Shown: one piece after another, positions 53,076-63,023 of the stretch
Layout of the letters: each line of letters starts with the position of its first letter
How positions within the stretch are numbered: the stretch's first letter is position 1
Assembly: GCF_000316625.1 (NCBI RefSeq)
Contig: NC_019676.1
Span: forward strand, 3,862,501-3,926,500
DNA from: Nostoc sp. PCC 7107
Lineage (GTDB): Bacteria; Cyanobacteriota; Cyanobacteriia; Cyanobacteriales; Nostocaceae
DNA length: 64,000 bases
Direction: 5' to 3'
Position numbers and translations under genes: made by a program
Notes under the pieces: generated by a model
What the model was told of the DNA's origin: nothing
The model's database searches: none
The model's input: only the letters and a program-made list of their open reading frames with translations

Positions 53076-54587
53076 ATGGAATCACCAAAACAAACATCAA
53101 ATTTACGACAGAAAGCAGTTAAAGGTGTACTGTGGTCTGCGATTGAGAGTTGGGGAAAACAGGTGGTTTCCTTCGGGGTTTTCTTTTTACTAGCCCGATT
53201 ACTGGGGCCACAAGCATTTGGGTTAGTGGCTTTATCGGGTATATTTTTAAGCTTTCTGCAAATTTTTGTAGATCAAGGATTTTCGACCGCAATTGTTCAG
53301 CGCCAAGACTTAGAGACAGAACATTTAGATACTGCCTTTTGGACTAATTTAGGAGTGAGTGTAGTACTTGCAGCTTTAAGCATCGCCTGTTCTGGTTTAG
53401 TTGCCGTATTCTTTAAGGAACCTAAAATTGTACCGATTATTTGCTGGCTATCTTTAAACTTTGTACTTAATGGTCTTAGCAGTGTACAACAAGCCATTCT
53501 ACAACGTTCACTAGCTTTCAAAAGTTTAGCTATACGTTCCTTGATAGCCGTTGTAGTGGGTGGTGTTGTCGGCATAATTTTAGCATTTTTAGGTTTTGGT
53601 GTTTGGAGTTTAGTTGGTCAGTATTTAGCTAATAGTGTGACTCAAGTCATCGCTTTATGGTGGGTTAGTGATTGGCGACCTAGATTTAGATTTTCCCAAA
53701 AACACTTCAAAGAATTATTTGCATTTGGGATTAACGTCACAGGAATTAATGTTCTGAACTTTGTTAATCAAAACTCTGATAATTTGTTGATAGGCTATTT
53801 TCTCGATTCTGTTGCGTTAGGTTATTACTCTGTGGCTTATCGAATTTTTATGATAGTCACTCAGTTAATGATTTCCGTGATTCAAAAAATAGCAATGCCT
53901 GTCTTTTCACGCTTACAGCAAGAACCGGAAAAGATGCGAAAAGCATTTTATAATGCAATTAGTTTTACTAGTCTTGTGGCTTTTCCAGTCTTTATAGGTA
54001 TTTCAATTTTATCTCCTGATTTAATAGTGGCTATTTTTGGAGAAAAATGGAAAACGAGTGTACCAGTTTTGCAGATATTAACTCTAGTTGGCCCCTTGTA
54101 TGCGGGTTTTTATTACAATGGTACAGTCATTATGGCTATGGGCAAACCTAGTTGGAATTTAGCACTGTATTGTATTCAGGCAATAGGAAACTTTACGTGC
54201 TTTTGGATAGCAGTTCGTTGGGGGATAGTAGCGGTAGCAGCATCTTATGTTTTTCGTGCTTATATTATGTCGCCTATACCCATATTTGTATTGAAAAAAT
54301 TAATCAATATTAAATTAACAACTTACTTGCAGCAGTATCTCACTCCGTTAGTGGCAACTCTAGCAATGGTTGCTGGCATTTTAGGGATTAAAAGTTTGTT
54401 TAATTTAAGTATCAAAAATTTATTCAATTTTCCAGATATAGTTAATTCTTATGCGTTACTTGCCCTTTGTATAGTAGGTGGTTTTTTGATATATACAGGA
54501 ACTATTACACTAATTGCACCACAACATTTACAACAGATAAGAAATCTCCTGAGTTCATTATTTCCTAAAATGAGTTTAAAAAAATAA
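53076..54587 (+). CDS. Wzx-type polysaccharide flippase (oligosaccharide translocase, PST family)
   Basis: 503 residues, hydrophobic, about 12-14 membrane segments. Opening LRQKAVKGVLWSAIESWGKQVVSFGVFFLLARLLGPQAFGLVALSGIFL is the typical Polysacc_synt start. Charged loops such as VQRQDLETEHLDTAFW and LRQEPEKMRKAF-like (LQQEPEKMRKAFYNA) are usual for WzxC/TuaB members. It flips lipid-linked repeat units across the inner membrane for Wzy to join. The next gene starts 35 bp later. Confidence 0.9.
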   Translation: MESPKQTSNLRQKAVKGVLWSAIESWGKQVVSFGVFFLLARLLGPQAFGLVALSGIFLSFLQIFVDQGFSTAIVQRQDLETEHLDTAFWTNLGVSVVLAALSIACSGLVAVFFKEPKIVPIICWLSLNFVLNGLSSVQQAILQRSLAFKSLAIRSLIAVVVGGVVGIILAFLGFGVWSLVGQYLANSVTQVIALWWVSDWRPRFRFSQKHFKELFAFGINVTGINVLNFVNQNSDNLLIGYFLDSVALGYYSVAYRIFMIVTQLMISVIQKIAMPVFSRLQQEPEKMRKAFYNAISFTSLVAFPVFIGISILSPDLIVAIFGEKWKTSVPVLQILTLVGPLYAGFYYNGTVIMAMGKPSWNLALYCIQAIGNFTCFWIAVRWGIVAVAASYVFRAYIMSPIPIFVLKKLINIKLTTYLQQYLTPLVATLAMVAGILGIKSLFNLSIKNLFNFPDIVNSYALLALCIVGGFLIYTGTITLIAPQHLQQIRNLLSSLFPKMSLKK

Positions 54588-54622
54588 ATGGTGGTTGATC
54601 AGCTAATAGGAGAAAGTAATAA

Positions 54623-56062
54623 ATGTTACGCAGTACATCAAAAAATCAAGAAATATCCAAACTATTTGAAACTGTAGTAGATGGTGGTTATTGTATAGGT
54701 TGTGGTGCTTGTGCTGCTGTAGTTGATTCTCCAATCAAGATGAAACTAGATGAGTATGGCAAGCTTTGTGCCACGCTGAATGAGCCAGTCAATCAAACCT
54801 ATCATCAGATTTCATTGGGAACAGTTTGTCCTTTTTCAAATGAAGGATTAAATGAAGATCAGATTGCTGAGGAAATATTTGGCAAAGATTGTCAGTATCA
54901 CAACCAAATTGGCTACTATCTGACAACGTATGTAGGTTTTGTCAACGAAAGTGATTTCCGTAAACGTGGTAGTTCCGGTGGTATGGGTAATTGGATTGTT
55001 ACTCAACTGCTGAGTGAAGGTTTAGTTGATGGAGTTATTCATGTTAAACCCTGTACTCCTTCGCCAACAGATCCCAGATTATTTAAGTACCAAATATCTA
55101 AAACTAGAGAAGAGGTAAGTAACGGAGCAAAATCACGATATTACCCAATTGAAATCTCTGAAGTTATACAAATGCTGCGAGAGCAGCCTGGAAGTTATGT
55201 AATAGTTGGTGTTCCATGTTTTATTAAAGCTATTCGACTGCTGATGAAGCAAGATCCAATAATTGCTGAACGGATAAAATTTTGTGTGGGGCTAATTTGT
55301 GGGCATTTAAAAAGTATTCATTTTGCACAAATGTTTGCTTGGCAAGGTGGAATCAAACCAAGTGATCTTTTAGAGTTTGACTTCCGATACAAGCTTGCTG
55401 ATAGAGGTGCTAATCAATATGGAATGAAAGCTGTTGGTTTAAAAGATGGTGAAGTGGTTGAATATGTTAGTCCGGTGCGTGATTTATACGGTTGGGACTG
55501 GGGACATGGTTTTTTTAAATATAAAGCTTGTGAATATTGTGATGATGTAATTGCGGAAGCAGCCGATATCGTTGTTGGTGATGCTTGGCTACCTCAATAT
55601 GTTAATGATAGTCAAGGCACAAATGTAGTTGTTGTTCGTAATGTAGTAATCCAAAAATTAATTGAACAAGGAATAAATACAGGTAATCTACAACTTAATG
55701 CCATCACAGCAGATGAAGTAGCAAAATCACAATCTTCGGGACTAAATCATCGCAGGGAGGGTTTAGCATACCGGTTATATTTGGCGGACAAACGTGGTGA
55801 ATGGCGACCAAATAAGCGAGTTAAATCGCAAGTTGGTCACTTGAGTAGACATCTGCAAAAACGACAAGAACTGAGGATCAAATTAGGTGAGGAAAGCCAC
55901 ATTGCTTTTCAAAAAGCCATAAAATCTGGACATTTTTCTGTTTTCCCAAAGAATATGAATTTTTTGGTGTTGCAATATCAATTGACTTACCCATCTACTG
56001 TTTTATGGAAGCAATTTATCCAAAAGTGTAAAAAATTTATCAAAAGTTTATTGATTAAGTAA
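54623..56062 (+). CDS. FrhB-like protein (coenzyme F420 hydrogenase/dehydrogenase beta subunit family)
   Basis: 479 residues. An N-terminal ferredoxin-like Cys set YCIGCGACAAV, then SLGTVCPFS, and the FrhB domains: RKRGSSGGMGNWIVTQLLSEGLVDGVIHV, YVIVGVPCFIKAIRLL, FCVGLICGHLKSIHFA, and YKACEYCDDVIAEAADIVVGDAWLP with further cluster Cys. This family carries flavin and Fe-S clusters. In sugar clusters such proteins accompany polysaccharide pyruvyltransferases, as here (next gene, 32 bp on). The reaction in polysaccharide work is not known to me; reductive change of a sugar or pyruvyl group is a guess. No F420 chemistry is implied. Confidence 0.85.
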   Translation: MLRSTSKNQEISKLFETVVDGGYCIGCGACAAVVDSPIKMKLDEYGKLCATLNEPVNQTYHQISLGTVCPFSNEGLNEDQIAEEIFGKDCQYHNQIGYYLTTYVGFVNESDFRKRGSSGGMGNWIVTQLLSEGLVDGVIHVKPCTPSPTDPRLFKYQISKTREEVSNGAKSRYYPIEISEVIQMLREQPGSYVIVGVPCFIKAIRLLMKQDPIIAERIKFCVGLICGHLKSIHFAQMFAWQGGIKPSDLLEFDFRYKLADRGANQYGMKAVGLKDGEVVEYVSPVRDLYGWDWGHGFFKYKACEYCDDVIAEAADIVVGDAWLPQYVNDSQGTNVVVVRNVVIQKLIEQGINTGNLQLNAITADEVAKSQSSGLNHRREGLAYRLYLADKRGEWRPNKRVKSQVGHLSRHLQKRQELRIKLGEESHIAFQKAIKSGHFSVFPKNMNFLVLQYQLTYPSTVLWKQFIQKCKKFIKSLLIK

Positions 56063-56094
56063 AAAATACTACTAAGGATGGAGTTGAAAATCAG

Positions 56095-57351
56095 GTGAAA
56101 GCAGTTATTACGGGAATTACTGGATTACGTAACCGAGGTGTTGAAGCAATGGTTGTTACCACCATTGAACAGCTACGCCAAAGGCATCCAAAGCTGGCTA
56201 TGAGTATTCTCACAGAAACCCTTGATTATGATGAAGTCAGGCTGCAACAGTACAACTTAGATTTAATTAGCGATGGTTCTTTAAGACCACTTCATAAACT
56301 TCATCGTTGGCGCAACAATTTATCGAAATTCTACAAGCCCATAGCGCCTGCCTACAAAGATATGTTGCGGTTGTTGGATGGTGCATCAGTGGCGATCGCA
56401 TCTGGTGGCGATATATTTAGCTCTGATTACGGTGTGAACTTTCTCAAAAGACAACTCCAACCCCTAGAATATGCTTTAGATGCTGGTGTACCTGTAGTAT
56501 TCCTGGCACAATCTATTGGGCCTTTTAAAACTCAAGCAGAAGCAGAAATTTGGCTGAATGTTGCTCGTCGCTCCAAGTTAGTTACTGTCAGAGAAGGATT
56601 TTCTTACAAGTATGTAACTAAAGATTTAGGTCTGTCTTCAGATATAGTGAAACATACAGCTGATCCAGCATTTTTGCTCCCGCCAGCACCGCCAGAAATT
56701 GTGGCTAACTTGCGGAAGTTGTACAACATCAATCCAGACTTTCCCCTGGTTTCCCTCGGAATTAGTCAAGGTATTTGTCGCTATACTCGTACTGACTACG
56801 ATCAGCACATCAAAGTTTGGTGTCAAGTAATCAAGATGATTATTGATGAATTTGGGGCGCAGGTACTACTGATTCCGCATGTACATGATTATCGTCCTCA
56901 CAACGACGATCGCATTCTTGCAGGACAATTGCAGAGATTATTGAACTTCGATCCTCGTGTTCAGTTAGCTGGTGCTGAACATACAGCCTCAGAATTTAAA
57001 GGTTTGATCAGTACTTGCGATTTAGTTGTGTCTGAGAGAATGCACGCTGCGATCGCCGGATTATCGAGCGGTGTTTGTACCTTACCCATAGGTTACTCTG
57101 TCAAAGCCGAAGGTATTATGACTGATTTACTGGGTGCAGAAATGGTTCACCAAGGATTACTAATATCTGCTCAACAGTTTCTAGATATTGATACAGCTTG
57201 CAACACAATTCGTAGTGCTTGGCAACAACGCCAGCAAGTATCTGCTCATTTAAACTCAGTTTTGCCGGAAATCAAACAAAGAACAGCAACGAATTTTGAC
57301 TTAATCGCACAGATATTAGCTTATTTATGTAGCAAACCTTCATCATTGTAA
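56095..57351 (+). CDS. Polysaccharide pyruvyltransferase family protein
   Basis: 418 residues from GTG 56095. The family pattern: GITGLRNRGVEAMVVTTIEQLR at the start, VAIASGGDIFSSDYG, VPVVFLAQSIGPF, RSKLVTVREGFSYKYVTKDLG, and CDLVVSERMHAAIAGLSSGVCTLPIGYSVKAEGIMTDL near the end (the SxRxH site). It adds a pyruvyl ketal from phosphoenolpyruvate to a sugar, giving acidic polysaccharide. GGATGGAG upstream serves as ribosome-binding site. Paired with the FrhB-like gene. Related proteins with another activity (CsaB-like sulfur or other transfer) cannot be excluded. Confidence 0.87.
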   Translation: MKAVITGITGLRNRGVEAMVVTTIEQLRQRHPKLAMSILTETLDYDEVRLQQYNLDLISDGSLRPLHKLHRWRNNLSKFYKPIAPAYKDMLRLLDGASVAIASGGDIFSSDYGVNFLKRQLQPLEYALDAGVPVVFLAQSIGPFKTQAEAEIWLNVARRSKLVTVREGFSYKYVTKDLGLSSDIVKHTADPAFLLPPAPPEIVANLRKLYNINPDFPLVSLGISQGICRYTRTDYDQHIKVWCQVIKMIIDEFGAQVLLIPHVHDYRPHNDDRILAGQLQRLLNFDPRVQLAGAEHTASEFKGLISTCDLVVSERMHAAIAGLSSGVCTLPIGYSVKAEGIMTDLLGAEMVHQGLLISAQQFLDIDTACNTIRSAWQQRQQVSAHLNSVLPEIKQRTATNFDLIAQILAYLCSKPSSL

Positions 57352-57361
57352 GAACATCAAG

Positions 57362-58348
57362 ATGAAAGAATTGGAGATAAAACAAGTTCCGCTTGTGGGT
57401 GTGATTGTACCTTTGTACAACAAAAGTAAGTATATCGCTAGAGCGATCAACTCTATACTAGAGCAAACATATCAAAACTTTGAAATCATTGTTGTAAATG
57501 ATGGCTCTACAGACAATGGCCCAGATATTGTCAGCACTTATCAAGATTCCCGCATCCACATCATTCACCAAATTAATAGCGGGCCTGGTGCAGCACGTAA
57601 CAGAGGTATTGCAGAAAGTAAGGCTCCCTTTCTCTCATTTCTTGATGCTGATGATGAGTGGCTACCAGAATTTTTAGAGAAGTCCATAGAACATCTTCAA
57701 GAATATCCTGAGTGTTTGCTGAGTGTAAGTGGACATTTTCGGGGTGAAGAACGTACAAGTTGGCAAGAACATCTTCCTCCTTTTCTGGGAACAGAAGGTG
57801 TATGGCGACTGCCAACTGATATGAAACCACAATTAGTGAAATCTGCAATCGACTTCTTTCACTCTGGCGCTGTATTATGCTCACGAAAGATACTGGAAGA
57901 GTTTGGTGGTTTCTATAGTAAAGATCGCTGCACTTATGGCGAAGACTCCTATTTATGGATACAAGCAGCATTAAATTACCAAATTTACTTAGATCCAACT
58001 CCACTCATGTGGCATCACACCGAAGCATCAGAACTTGGACAAGGACGCAAGGAAGTACGACCACCTTGGCCTAAGCTCACCGATCCAGAGCCTATCAGGA
58101 ATAACTGTCCCCAGGAATATCGTCCGCTTCTAGAGCATTGTTTAGCATATTACGCACTATTAGCAGCTTATCGCCATATTCATATCGGCGATACTAAAAC
58201 TGTGAAGGCTCTTTTAGAAAATTTTCCAGTTAGCCAAAGTTTTTATCAAAATTATATTAAACTAAAAATTCGTTCAAGCTTAGTAGAATTATTAAATATA
58301 TTTTTTGAATTCAAGCGTTGGTTACATAAGATAACAATAGTATCTTAA
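57362..58348 (+). CDS. GT2 family glycosyltransferase
   Basis: 328 residues. GT-A motifs: VGVIVPLYNKSKYIARAINSILEQTYQNFEIIVVNDGSTDNGPDIV, GPGAARNRGIAESKAPFLSFLDADDEWLPEFLEKS with the DADD metal site, and YGEDSYLWIQAAL. The gene begins 11 bp after the pyruvyltransferase gene. A Cys/His-rich tail is absent; the last part is hydrophobic and basic, likely lying on the membrane. Adds a sugar to the growing chain; sugar type unknown. Confidence 0.9.
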   Translation: MKELEIKQVPLVGVIVPLYNKSKYIARAINSILEQTYQNFEIIVVNDGSTDNGPDIVSTYQDSRIHIIHQINSGPGAARNRGIAESKAPFLSFLDADDEWLPEFLEKSIEHLQEYPECLLSVSGHFRGEERTSWQEHLPPFLGTEGVWRLPTDMKPQLVKSAIDFFHSGAVLCSRKILEEFGGFYSKDRCTYGEDSYLWIQAALNYQIYLDPTPLMWHHTEASELGQGRKEVRPPWPKLTDPEPIRNNCPQEYRPLLEHCLAYYALLAAYRHIHIGDTKTVKALLENFPVSQSFYQNYIKLKIRSSLVELLNIFFEFKRWLHKITIVS

Positions 58349-58471
58349 TGACTAACTGCTAATTTTTCATAAAATTGACGAAAATTGCAAGATCAACAAT
58401 CCATCTGATACGCAGGCTTCATAAATTCATCAATTTGATAAATCTGAAAATAGCTACAATAGCAATTAAGC

Positions 58472-59539
58472 ATGAAATCTATATTCCTCCCTCGCACAAA
58501 TGATGATAATCCCTACCAAAAAGAGCTAATTAATCACCTCAACAAATTAGGTATTCAAGCAGAATTACCTGATGATTCAACTTCAACAACTTTTTTTTTA
58601 CCAGCAGTATTTTTTCCGAATAAAGCAGATATAATTCATTTGCATTGGCTCAATCCTTTCTTTGCAGGTTCAAACATCTTAGAAAGAATCCTCAAATTAT
58701 TATTTTTTATTTTAGAATTAGTTATTTTAAAACTAGTAGGAATCAAAATTATTTGGACTGTACATAATCTGAAAAACCATGAAAATAAAAACATAGTTTT
58801 AGATAGTTTATGTAGCAGTTGTGTTGCTAAATTAGCCAATGGTATTATTGCCCATTGTGATAGTGCCAAAGAAGAAGTTATAAAATCTTTTTCCCTAAGT
58901 GATCAAGAGAAGATATTTGTTGTTCCACATGGAAACTATATCAATTGTTACGATAATAATATTGAAAAAAGCCTATCCCGAAAAATCTTAAATTTAGATG
59001 ATTCTGCTTTAGTTTTTCTTTTCTTAGGGATGATTAGACCCTATAAGGGAGTATTGGAACTAATAGATACATTTAAAAATCTAGATAATAAGACCAGTCA
59101 ATTAGTAATTGCAGGAAAAGTATATCAGAATAGTCCAGAAATGACAGATATGCTTTTACAAAAGATTGATGGTGATCCAAAAATAAAATTCATACCGGGA
59201 TTTGTTCCCTCCGAGAAAATTCAAATTTATATGAATGCTTGTGATGTAGTTGTCTTTCCCTATCGAGATATTTTAACTTCAGGAGCCGTAATGCTGGCTA
59301 TGTCTTTTGGTCGAGCCTGTATTGCTCCACGCAAAGGATGTATTGGAGAAGTACTAGATAATTCTGGAGCATTTTTATATGAAATTGATGATGAAAGTGG
59401 TTTAATTAAAGCCATGAATTCAGCCTTAAAACAACAATCTCAACTATCAAATATGGGTCAATATAATCGCCAATTAGCAGAAAAATATGACTGGAAAACC
59501 ATAGCTGAAATCACAGGCAATGTATATGGTCAATGTTGA
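58472..59539 (+). CDS. GT4-like glycosyltransferase
   Basis: 355 residues. Start MKSIFLPRTNDDNPYQKELINHLNKLGIQAEL, the GT-B fold opening; a hydrophobic stretch LERILKLLFFILELVILKLVGIKIIWTVHNL links to the membrane. Second domain: LVFLFLGMIRPYKGVLELIDTF, LVIAGKV, FVPSEKIQIYMNACDVVVFPYRDILTSGAVMLAMSFGRACIAPRKG. The usual EGLPxxxxEAMA site is replaced by LTSGAVMLAMSF, as in AviGT4/GumK-type relatives. 123-bp gap before it. Donor unknown. Confidence 0.82.
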   Translation: MKSIFLPRTNDDNPYQKELINHLNKLGIQAELPDDSTSTTFFLPAVFFPNKADIIHLHWLNPFFAGSNILERILKLLFFILELVILKLVGIKIIWTVHNLKNHENKNIVLDSLCSSCVAKLANGIIAHCDSAKEEVIKSFSLSDQEKIFVVPHGNYINCYDNNIEKSLSRKILNLDDSALVFLFLGMIRPYKGVLELIDTFKNLDNKTSQLVIAGKVYQNSPEMTDMLLQKIDGDPKIKFIPGFVPSEKIQIYMNACDVVVFPYRDILTSGAVMLAMSFGRACIAPRKGCIGEVLDNSGAFLYEIDDESGLIKAMNSALKQQSQLSNMGQYNRQLAEKYDWKTIAEITGNVYGQC

Positions 59540-59605
59540 TAACTTTGTAATATTCAAGAGCATATAGTCAATACATAAGTAAATTTTATTTAAAATGTAA
59601 AAATA

Positions 59606-60595
59606 ATGAATATATCAAACCAAGAGCAACCAATTGTTAGTGTTATAGTCCCAACATTTAATAGAGCTAATCTTTTACCGCGAGCAATTTCCAGTATTCT
59701 CAAACAGACTTTTTCTAATTTTGAACTGATTATCGTTGATGACGGTTCTACAGATAACACTGCTGAAGTGGTTAAAGAATTTACAGACCCGCGAATTATA
59801 TTTTTACCTTTAGGTAAAAACTATGGTGGTAGCTATGCACGTAATCAAGGTATTAAAGCTGCACGTACAGAACTAATCGCATTTTTAGATAGTGATGATG
59901 AATGGCTACCTGATAAATTAGAGTTACAATTAAAACGGTTACAAGATAGTGATGATCCTCTAGCAACTGTTGTTTATTGTCTAGGGTATGAATGTGTAGA
60001 AGAACAACGAAAAATGCCTAGTTTAACTCTGTTTGAAGGAGATGTTTTTAATCATTTATTGGAAGGTTGGCTACCTCCTACCACTTCACTCTTTATGGTT
60101 AAACGCTCTGCCTTACTAGAAGTTAATGGCTTTGATGAACGTCTACCTAGTTTTCAAGACTATGATTTGTGGTTAAGTCTAGCCGCCGCAAATAACCATT
60201 TTTTAGCAGTAAATCAACCACTTATTATCAGATATTTTCATGAGCAGCAAATCAGAGGCAATTTAGTTGCAAAATCCACAGGTCTGGAAATATTTAAAAC
60301 TAAATGGGGGGAAACTATGAAACAGCGTGTTGGCTACATAGAATATTGGAAATTTATATCCTTAAAAACCTCAATCATTCAGCTAATTCGGGTAGGAAAA
60401 TCAGTCGAAGACGGCAAAAAAATGCTGGCTTTGAGTTATGTTATTGGTTTATTAAAATATTTACCTTGGTCAGCAAATATGATTATTAAAGCGATAGTAT
60501 TATCTACATTCGGAAATAATGGATATCGGTCAATATTTCTCTTAAAATCTAGAATTAAACAGTTAATCAAGGGTTCCAAAAAATATCAATATTGA
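59606..60595 (+). CDS. GT2 family glycosyltransferase
   Basis: 329 residues. Motifs: VSVIVPTFNRANLLPRAISSILKQTFSNFELIIVDDGSTDNTAEVV, GGSYARNQGIKAARTELIAFLDSDDEWLPDKLELQ (DSDD site), and FDERLPSFQDYDLWLSLAAANN (the ED/QDYDLW acceptor-site element). C-terminal ~80 residues are basic and hydrophobic. No ribosome-binding site beyond AAAATG spacing; 66 bp after the GT4 gene. Confidence 0.9.
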   Translation: MNISNQEQPIVSVIVPTFNRANLLPRAISSILKQTFSNFELIIVDDGSTDNTAEVVKEFTDPRIIFLPLGKNYGGSYARNQGIKAARTELIAFLDSDDEWLPDKLELQLKRLQDSDDPLATVVYCLGYECVEEQRKMPSLTLFEGDVFNHLLEGWLPPTTSLFMVKRSALLEVNGFDERLPSFQDYDLWLSLAAANNHFLAVNQPLIIRYFHEQQIRGNLVAKSTGLEIFKTKWGETMKQRVGYIEYWKFISLKTSIIQLIRVGKSVEDGKKMLALSYVIGLLKYLPWSANMIIKAIVLSTFGNNGYRSIFLLKSRIKQLIKGSKKYQY

Positions 60596-60700
60596 TCAAG
60601 TTTTCCAGCAATATAATTAACGCATAAAATTAAAGCGATCGCGCAGAGCAAACAAGCTATATTATTTCCTCTAATCAGTTTAGCAACTAATCAAAATTTC

Positions 60701-61864
60701 ATGTTAGATAAAACTCAGGGTATTTCCCATCCTGCCGTTATAATCTTCAGTAGCCTCTTACTTCCTGCTTCTCAAACATTTGTTCGAGATTTATTAGGAG
60801 AAGCATTGGAAAATTTTACTCCTTATTACGTAGGTTCGCGTTTTGTCAAAGGATTAACGTTACCTTCAGAACGCGCAATAGTAGTCAACAGAGGGAATTT
60901 TCCTGGACAAGTAGTAGAGGCTGCATTTAAATTTTCCGGCGTTGCTCCAAAATTGTATCAAAAACTACAGCAGATCAATCCTGTTTTAATCAATGCCCAA
61001 TTTGGGTTAAGTGGAGTATTAGCACTTCCATTAGCCCGAAAACTGAAAATTCCTTTACTAGTACACTTTCGAGGCGCTGATGCCACCGTCAAAGAAGAGT
61101 ATGCCCGTTACGCTTCTGTCAATCATTGGATTTATTATCGTCGTCGGGAAATGCTGAAGCGTGAAGCCCAGATATTTCTTGCTGTATCTAATTTTATTAA
61201 AACAAAGCTCATAGAACAGGGGTTTCCAGAGGAAAAAATCATTACACATTACGATGGAATAAACATTCAAAAATTTCAACAAGATGTTTCAATCCCAAGG
61301 GAACCTGTAGTTCTGTTTGTGGGGCGTTTAACGGAAAAAAAAGGTTGTGAATACCTGATTAAATCAATGGCAAGAGTCCAATCTATTTTACCTAACACCA
61401 AATTAATAATTATCGGAGATGGTAGCCTAAGATCAGAGCTAGAAGCTCTAGCCGCAAAATTATTGAGCAACTATCAGTTTTTGGGAGTACAATCCTCAGA
61501 CGTAGTTAAAAGTTGGATGAACCGCGCCAAAGTGTTAGCAGCACCAAGCGTTACCGCTAATCAAGGAGATTCTGAAGGATTACCTACTGTTGTTGTTGAG
61601 GCGCAAGCTATGGCGCTTCCTGTTGTGAGTACGTTTCATGCTGGTATCCCAGAAGCTGTGATTAACGGAGAAACTGGTTTTTTAGTAGCAGAACGAGATA
61701 TTGATGGACTAGCTGAATATATTTTGGCTCTCTTAAAAGATAATGAAAAATGGCATTACTTTAGTGTCAAGGCAAGAGAACATATAACCAAAAATTTTGA
61801 TAATTCCAAACAAATCAAAGTTTTAGAAGGTATTTATAGCAGTTGTTTAGCCACAAGAATTTAG
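60701..61864 (+). CDS. GT4 family glycosyltransferase (colanic-acid-type)
   Basis: 387 residues. First domain: PAVIIFSSLLLPASQTFVRDLLGEALENFTPYYVGSR, INAQFGLSGVLALPLARKLKIPLLVHFRGADATVKEEY. Second: VLFVGRLTEKKGCEYLIKSMARVQSILPNTKLIIIGDGSLRSELEAL and the donor site APSVTANQGDSEGLPTVVVEAQAMALPVVST with the E-x7-E pair. Close in style to WcaL/EpsF-like enzymes of exopolysaccharide clusters. Confidence 0.9.
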   Translation: MLDKTQGISHPAVIIFSSLLLPASQTFVRDLLGEALENFTPYYVGSRFVKGLTLPSERAIVVNRGNFPGQVVEAAFKFSGVAPKLYQKLQQINPVLINAQFGLSGVLALPLARKLKIPLLVHFRGADATVKEEYARYASVNHWIYYRRREMLKREAQIFLAVSNFIKTKLIEQGFPEEKIITHYDGINIQKFQQDVSIPREPVVLFVGRLTEKKGCEYLIKSMARVQSILPNTKLIIIGDGSLRSELEALAAKLLSNYQFLGVQSSDVVKSWMNRAKVLAAPSVTANQGDSEGLPTVVVEAQAMALPVVSTFHAGIPEAVINGETGFLVAERDIDGLAEYILALLKDNEKWHYFSVKAREHITKNFDNSKQIKVLEGIYSSCLATRI

Positions 61865-62000
61865 ATACATTTTTGATATTTGATATCAGGCAATAATCAC
61901 GCCCACTTTTCTGCAAAAAATCATAAATTTTGTATATTCATAAATAAAGTTACTTAAACAAATATCTCATTTACCTTAATAAAATTTTGAGCAAAGAATT

Positions 62001-62813
62001 ATGACTAATAAAACACAACTAACAATTTTAGTAAATAGCACAGACAGTTTTGAAGATTGTTGGCAGCCTTTTTTTAAGCTTTTTTCTATTTATTGGCCAA
62101 ATTGTCCATATCCTATTATCCTCAATACAGAGACAAAAACCTTTTCTTATCCAGGCTTAAATATTCAGTGTTCGCAAGTTGGGCTAGATGAATCAACAGC
62201 TAAATTAAGTTGGAGTGATTGTTTAATTCGGTGTTTAGATAAAATTAATACAAAATATGTACTGTATTTACAAGAAGACTATTTTCTCAAGGATTATGTC
62301 AATACGGATCTGATTGATCAATTTCTCCAAATTATGGATCATGAAGAGTGCGCTCATATTCGGTTAATGGAAATTGTTGGTAACAAAAACGAACCATATA
62401 ATAAATTGTCTAAATACCCTTTACTCTGGGAGTTGCGGCAAAAATGTAACTATCGTATAAGTTTGCAAGCGGGTATTTGGGTCAAAGATAGACTGAAGTT
62501 TTATTTAAAACCAGAAGAGTCTGGTTGGGAATTTGAACGCTGGGGTTCGATTAGAGCTAGTAAGGAAACCGATAAATTTTACTGCCAAAGTCTTGATTAC
62601 TTTAATCGTCAAAATAAATTTATTATTCCCTATAGTTTAACAGGAATTGTTAAAGGTAAGTGGTTAGAAGAAGCTGTGGTTGATTTGTTTAAACAACACA
62701 ATATTGATGTTGATTACTCAGTTCGTGGTTTTTACCGTTTAAATCAAAGACAACAATTGATCCAAACAATCAGAAAAGCTGGACGTAAATTGTTTGTGGA
62801 AATTTTTTCCTAA
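62001..62813 (+). CDS. Glycosyltransferase-like hypothetical protein
   Basis: 270 residues. Starts TQLTILVNSTDSFEDCWQPFFKLFSIYWPNCPYPIILNTETK, then LSWSDCLIRCLDKINTKYVLYLQEDYFLKDYVN: a nucleotide-sugar-type fold with the acidic QEDYF in place of DxD. Similar small proteins appear in polysaccharide clusters of Nostoc and are thought to be transferases of a separate family. Function inferred from fold and place. A 136-bp AT-rich gap precedes it. Confidence 0.6.
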   Translation: MTNKTQLTILVNSTDSFEDCWQPFFKLFSIYWPNCPYPIILNTETKTFSYPGLNIQCSQVGLDESTAKLSWSDCLIRCLDKINTKYVLYLQEDYFLKDYVNTDLIDQFLQIMDHEECAHIRLMEIVGNKNEPYNKLSKYPLLWELRQKCNYRISLQAGIWVKDRLKFYLKPEESGWEFERWGSIRASKETDKFYCQSLDYFNRQNKFIIPYSLTGIVKGKWLEEAVVDLFKQHNIDVDYSVRGFYRLNQRQQLIQTIRKAGRKLFVEIFS

Positions 62814-63023
62814 CTTGAGCATTCTGTAAAGGTAGTAATTGATACTACTCTCAATAAATAAAAAAATCGGCGTTGCTGATTGAGGGGATGATTTTTGTCT
62901 CACGCAAAGCCGCAAAGAGCAAGAGGTTGAAAATTAGAATTTTATGATTTCATCCCGCATTTATGCAACGCCAAAAAATCAATTAACAAGATGCAAAGAT
63001 TTTCTCAGGGGAGTCATTAATTC

